The position numbers were made by a program, and so were the translations under genes. This document shows, piece by piece, positions 60,796-64,000 of a DNA stretch of 64,000 nucleotides. Numbering within the stretch: the first letter of the stretch is position 1; each line of letters starts with the position of its first letter. Under the pieces are notes generated by a model, which searched no databases, was not told where the DNA came from, and saw only the letters and a program-made list of their open reading frames with translations. Origin of the DNA: Vineibacter terrae (GTDB lineage: Bacteria; Pseudomonadota; Alphaproteobacteria; Reyranellales; Reyranellaceae). The stretch lies in NCBI RefSeq assembly GCF_008039615.1, contig NZ_VDUZ01000006.1, positions 62,001-126,000 of the forward strand. The letters are read 5' to 3'.

Positions 60796-62223
60796 TCAGA
60801 CTGAGGCCGGTCGAAAGCCCGACCACGGTCGGGCGCCCTCGAACGCGCGCCCTGCCGCCAAGACACGGGCGTCGTCGAGCCGGCGTCCAACGATCTGAAT
60901 CGAAAGCGGCATCCCGTTCGGGTCAAACCCAGCCGGCACGGCGAGCGCCGGCACACCTGCCAGGCTGAACCCGCACAAGAAATGGATCATGACGTCGAGC
61001 GGGTCGAATTCGCGCCGACCGAGGTCCAACGTCTTCTGGGTGGGGTGCGTTGCCGCGACAGCGACCGTTGGTGTCAGCAGCAGATCGACCTCAGTTGCGA
61101 ACAGCTCGGCAAGGGTGGCCGCGAGCGCCTTCCGCTCGCGCGAAGCGTGGATGAAGCCGGTCGCTGTCACAGCCCTCCCCGTGGCGAGCAGTGCCGCCAC
61201 ATCCTCCCCATAGCGGATTACCCTCGCCTTGAACCAGGTTTCAGCCCAGTGGAGGTGCTGCGCCGCCGTCTCGGGCGGCACGATCGCGTTGTTGATGGTG
61301 CTTGCGTGCGCGAGGAGCGGTACTGAGATCTCGCGCACGTCGGCGCCGAGTTCCCGGAAAGCCTCCTTGGCGGCCTCGAACGCTCCTGCCACTGCGGCCT
61401 GCAGCGGCTGCACCATGAGCTCGCGGGGCACGCCGATCCGCAAGCCTTTGACGCCTTGCTTGAGGGTGGCCGCATTGTCCGTCGGCGCATTGGGCAGGCT
61501 GTGCGGATCCTCCGGATCATGACCGGCAACGACGTCCAGCACGACGGCCAGGTCCTCGATCGTGCGAGCCATCGGCCCGACGTGATCGGAGGTATACGAT
61601 TGCGCGACGACTCCCGCCGCGCTGACGAGCCCAAAGGTCGGCTTGATGCCGGCGATTCCGCAAAATGCCGCCGGGAGCCGGATCGATCCCGCCGTGTCGG
61701 TGCCGATCGAGAATGCCGCGAGACCAGCGGCGAGCGCCGCGCCGGAGCCGCCGGAGGACCCCCCGGCAATACGCTCCCGGTCCCACGGGTTTCGCGTGCG
61801 CGCATGTGCGTTCTGCGTGGTGACGCCAAACGCGAACTCGTGTGTGTTGACCTTGCCGAGCAGCACGGCGCCCGCCGCCGCCAGGCGGGCTGCCACCGTC
61901 GCGTCAGCGTCGGGCACCCAGTCGGCGAGAATCGTCGAACCCGCAGTCGTCCGGATTCCCCCGGTAGCGATCACGTCCTTCAAGCAATAGGGCACGCCGT
62001 GCAGCGGCCCCCGTCGGTGACCATTTGCAAGTTCGGTGTCGCGGGCGGCCGCTTCCGTCAGGGCGCGGTCGGCTGTGACGGTCACATACGCCTCGAGCGC
62101 CGGGTTGAGCGCCGCGATGCGGTCAAGATAGGCGATTGTCGCCTGCCGTGAGGTGACCTCGCCGGCAGCGATGAGCCTGCCGAGCTCGGCGGCTCCGAAC
62201 CAGACCAGATCCTCATCGCTCAT
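60796..62223 (-). CDS. Amidase (amidase signature family)
   Basis: This Ser-Ser-Lys hydrolase of amides has 475 residues. Catalytic residues are K82 in PYCLKDVIATGG, the cis-Ser S156 in IAGGSSGGSGAA and the nucleophile S180 in TDTAGSIRLPA. The 24-residue gap between the two serines matches the family. The sequence is nearer to general amidases such as AtzF or mandelamide types than to GatA; the tRNA-amidation genes gatB and gatC are not present. ATG 62223 follows GGGAGC; a longer upstream frame has no homology. It lies 31 bp after the ABC ATPase and is probably co-transcribed. Confidence 0.92.
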   Translation of the reverse strand: MSDEDLVWFGAAELGRLIAAGEVTSRQATIAYLDRIAALNPALEAYVTVTADRALTEAAARDTELANGHRRGPLHGVPYCLKDVIATGGIRTTAGSTILADWVPDADATVAARLAAAGAVLLGKVNTHEFAFGVTTQNAHARTRNPWDRERIAGGSSGGSGAALAAGLAAFSIGTDTAGSIRLPAAFCGIAGIKPTFGLVSAAGVVAQSYTSDHVGPMARTIEDLAVVLDVVAGHDPEDPHSLPNAPTDNAATLKQGVKGLRIGVPRELMVQPLQAAVAGAFEAAKEAFRELGADVREISVPLLAHASTINNAIVPPETAAQHLHWAETWFKARVIRYGEDVAALLATGRAVTATGFIHASRERKALAATLAELFATEVDLLLTPTVAVAATHPTQKTLDLGRREFDPLDVMIHFLCGFSLAGVPALAVPAGFDPNGMPLSIQIVGRRLDDARVLAAGRAFEGARPWSGFRPASV

Positions 62224-62254
62224 TGCACGCTCCCGTTGCTGCTCGGACCTCGAT

Positions 62255-64000
62255 TCACTGGGTCTTTGATCGTTCGGGGGCCACGTTGATGCATGAGAGC
62301 TGGCGGCCGGGAGCCTTCTCCTCGAGCGCGGGCTCGATGCGCGCGCAATCAGCAGTCGCCATCGGACAGCGCGTGTGCAGGGCGCAACCCGAAGGCAGGT
62401 CGATCGGGCTTGGGATCTCGCCACTCAGCAAGAAGGGCGAGCGCCGCTGCGCGGGATCCGGATAGAGCACCGATGAGAGCAGCGCCCGGGAATAGGGGTG
62501 GCTCGGCGTCCGGAACAGTTCTTCGGTCTCGCCGACCTCGACAAGCTTGCCGAGATACATGATCGCGGTGCGATGGCACAGCCGGCGCACCGCGGTCAGA
62601 TCATGCGAGATGAAGAGGTAGGACATGCCGAGTCGCTGCTGCAAGTCCCTGAGCAGGTTCAGGATGTCCGCGCGTACCGAGACATCGAGCGCCGAAGTCG
62701 GCTCGTCGAAAACCACCAGATCGGGCTGGGTCGCGATGGCGCGGGCGATGCCGACCCGCTGCAGCTCGCCCGCGCTCATTTGATGCGGATAGAGGCTGGC
62801 CGCGTCCCGGCTGAGCCCGACCAGCTGGAGAAGGTCAGCGACGCGCGCCTTGCGGTCGCCCCGTGTCATGTCGGTCGTCAGCGAGAGCGGCTCCTCGATC
62901 GCGGCGCTGAGGCTCTGGCGAGGGTCCAAGCTGTCGAAGGGGTCCTGGAAGACCATCTGCAGCTTGGCGCGCAGCTTCCGCAACCCGGTCCCTGCCAGCT
63001 TGCTGATCTCCTGCCCCTTGAACCAGAGCGTGCCAGAGGTAGGCTCGATCAGCCGCAGGACACAGCGGCCGACGGTCGACTTGCCCGAGCCGCTCTCGCC
63101 GACGAGCCCAACGGCCTCGCCACGGCCAATGGCGAACGAGATGTCGTTGACCGCCGTCAGGACGCGGCCGTCGCGCACCGGAAAACGCTTCATCAGGTCG
63201 CGCACTTCCAGGAGCGGCTCCGAGGCAGAAGGGAGTGGATGTTCCGGCTGCGGCTCGGTGCGAAGCAGCACCGGCGAGGCGCCGCTGCTGGCGAGATCGG
63301 CGTCCCGGGCAGCGGCGGCGGCGTGCAGCAGCTTTCGGCTGTAGACGTTCTGCGGCGTGGCGAAGAACCGGCGGACCTCTGCCTCCTCGACAATGCGTCC
63401 GGCATTCATGACGACGACCCGCTCGCAGTAGTTGGCGACAACGCCGAGGTCCCGCGACACGACGAGCAGGCCGGAATTGAGCTTCCGCACGGCGTTGCGC
63501 ATGAGATCGAGGATTTGCACCGAGACAGTTACATCGAGGCCGCTCGTCGGCTCGTCGACGATCAGGAGCTTCGGCGCATTCGCGATCGCGAGCGCCAGGA
63601 TCACCCGCTGGCACATGCCGCCGCTAAGCTCGTGCGGGTAGGCCTGCAGCCTGAGGACGGGATCGGGGATGTTGACCGATTTCAGCAACTCGGCGGCGGC
63701 GGCGAGGGCGGCAGCGTGCGGGATCGGCCGGTGCGCGCGGATGACATCGGACAGCTGCCGCCCGATGGTCAGGATGGGATTGAGATGTTGCCGCGGGTTG
63801 GAGAGAGCCAGCGCCAGCTCCTTGCCGCGCAGCGCCGCAAGTCGCCTCTCATCCTGCTCGAGCAAGTTCTCGCCGCGCAACAGCACCTGGCCGCCGAGCA
63901 CCTGCCAGGGCGGCTGCAGAAGCCGCAGGATCGCGGCGAGCAGGATCGACTTGCCGCTTCCCGACTCGCCGACGACGCCGAGAACCTCGCCGTCGGCGAC
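62255..64000 (-). CDS. Tandem-NBD peptide-type ABC ATPase (GsiA/DppDF-like), 5' part beyond the window
   Basis: This fused two-domain importer ATPase is open to the right edge, so its start is outside. NBD1 has Walker A GVVGESGSGKS (about 63930-63970), signature HELSGGMCQRV and Walker B LLIVDEPTSGLD, but its Q-loop reads LALSNPRQHLNP without the usual Gln, and the H-loop His is replaced (VVSRDLGVV). NBD2 has Walker A GESGSGKST, Q-loop VFQDPFDSLDP, Walker B LVVFDEPTSALD and H-loop FISHDLTAV intact, while its signature is MSAGELQRV. A C-terminal oligopeptide domain (PSGCALHTRCPMATADC) follows. The amidase behind it suggests an imported peptide or amide that is then hydrolysed; inference. Confidence 0.9.
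   Translation of the reverse strand, partial: VADGEVLGVVGESGSGKSILLAAILRLLQPPWQVLGGQVLLRGENLLEQDERRLAALRGKELALALSNPRQHLNPILTIGRQLSDVIRAHRPIPHAAALAAAAELLKSVNIPDPVLRLQAYPHELSGGMCQRVILALAIANAPKLLIVDEPTSGLDVTVSVQILDLMRNAVRKLNSGLLVVSRDLGVVANYCERVVVMNAGRIVEEAEVRRFFATPQNVYSRKLLHAAAAARDADLASSGASPVLLRTEPQPEHPLPSASEPLLEVRDLMKRFPVRDGRVLTAVNDISFAIGRGEAVGLVGESGSGKSTVGRCVLRLIEPTSGTLWFKGQEISKLAGTGLRKLRAKLQMVFQDPFDSLDPRQSLSAAIEEPLSLTTDMTRGDRKARVADLLQLVGLSRDAASLYPHQMSAGELQRVGIARAIATQPDLVVFDEPTSALDVSVRADILNLLRDLQQRLGMSYLFISHDLTAVRRLCHRTAIMYLGKLVEVGETEELFRTPSHPYSRALLSSVLYPDPAQRRSPFLLSGEIPSPIDLPSGCALHTRCPMATADCARIEPALEEKAPGRQLSCINVAPERSKTQ

Noticed and set aside
1-64000. tRNA, rRNA, CRISPR arrays, integrases and transposases
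   Set aside because: I looked for cloverleaf-like segments near defence genes and repeats and for recombinase motifs in the proteins and found none.

Overview
The window is a high-GC, gene-dense chromosomal stretch. It reads as an alphaproteobacterium, probably a soil or freshwater relative of the Rhodospirillales or Reyranella type; that lineage guess is inference. The evidence is the gene order yajC-secD-secF-Mth938-like gene with a divergent DUF815 ATPase, a zinc-free L31 protein, several Bug-type solute receptors, CaiB/BaiF transferase, NIPSNAP and MocR genes, and large ABC importer operons. I see no rRNA, tRNA, CRISPR array, phage or transposase.

Layout. Bases 1-5040 hold DNA alkylation repair (3' part of an AlkA or Ada-AlkA gene, then ogt), a GNAT enzyme, rpmE, cyaY and an MsbA-like ABC exporter. 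Bases 5040-5850 hold an MntA antitoxin gene and a frameshifted HepT toxin gene. Bases 5940-10730 hold the Sec accessory operon and the DUF815 ATPase. Bases 10840-16470 hold a metallo-hydrolase, an acyl-CoA-dehydrogenase-fold flavoprotein, an HDAC-type amidohydrolase and a secreted DUF6600/proline-rich protein. Bases 16480-26125 hold homogentisate catabolism (fahA, hmgA), a CoA transferase, a Bug receptor with a flavin monooxygenase, a META lipoprotein, an unknown conserved protein and an M20 amidohydrolase. Bases 26160-30000 hold kup and a sulfite dehydrogenase pair.

Bases 30001-36639 hold a complete Wadjet anti-plasmid system, jetABCD. All three junctions are ATGA overlaps. The system lies between a polyamine ABC importer operon (36686-40626) and the sulfite dehydrogenase genes, all on the minus strand and with no recognisable mobile element. 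Bases 40716-45602 hold a branched-chain-amino-acid-type importer (binding protein, livH, livM, livG, livF), with a divergent MocR regulator at 45786-47261. Bases 47825-55280 hold a stand-alone DMSO-reductase-family molybdoenzyme, a DHDPS-family lyase with a NIPSNAP gene, an orphan protein that may have a CheD-like fold, and a sugar-type importer with no ATPase gene beside it.

Bases 55650-64000 hold an SDR, an internally deleted PQQ-dehydrogenase remnant, a DUF1326/DUF2182 pair, a second Bug receptor, an amidase and a tandem-NBD peptide-type ABC ATPase that runs off the window. Two families of intergenic palindromic repeats recur from 41 kb onward. The points most worth a second look are the placement of Wadjet, the possible CheD-like orphan at 51669, the unknown protein at 23719, the asymmetric ABC ATPase at the right edge and the two decayed genes (hepT and the PQQ dehydrogenase).
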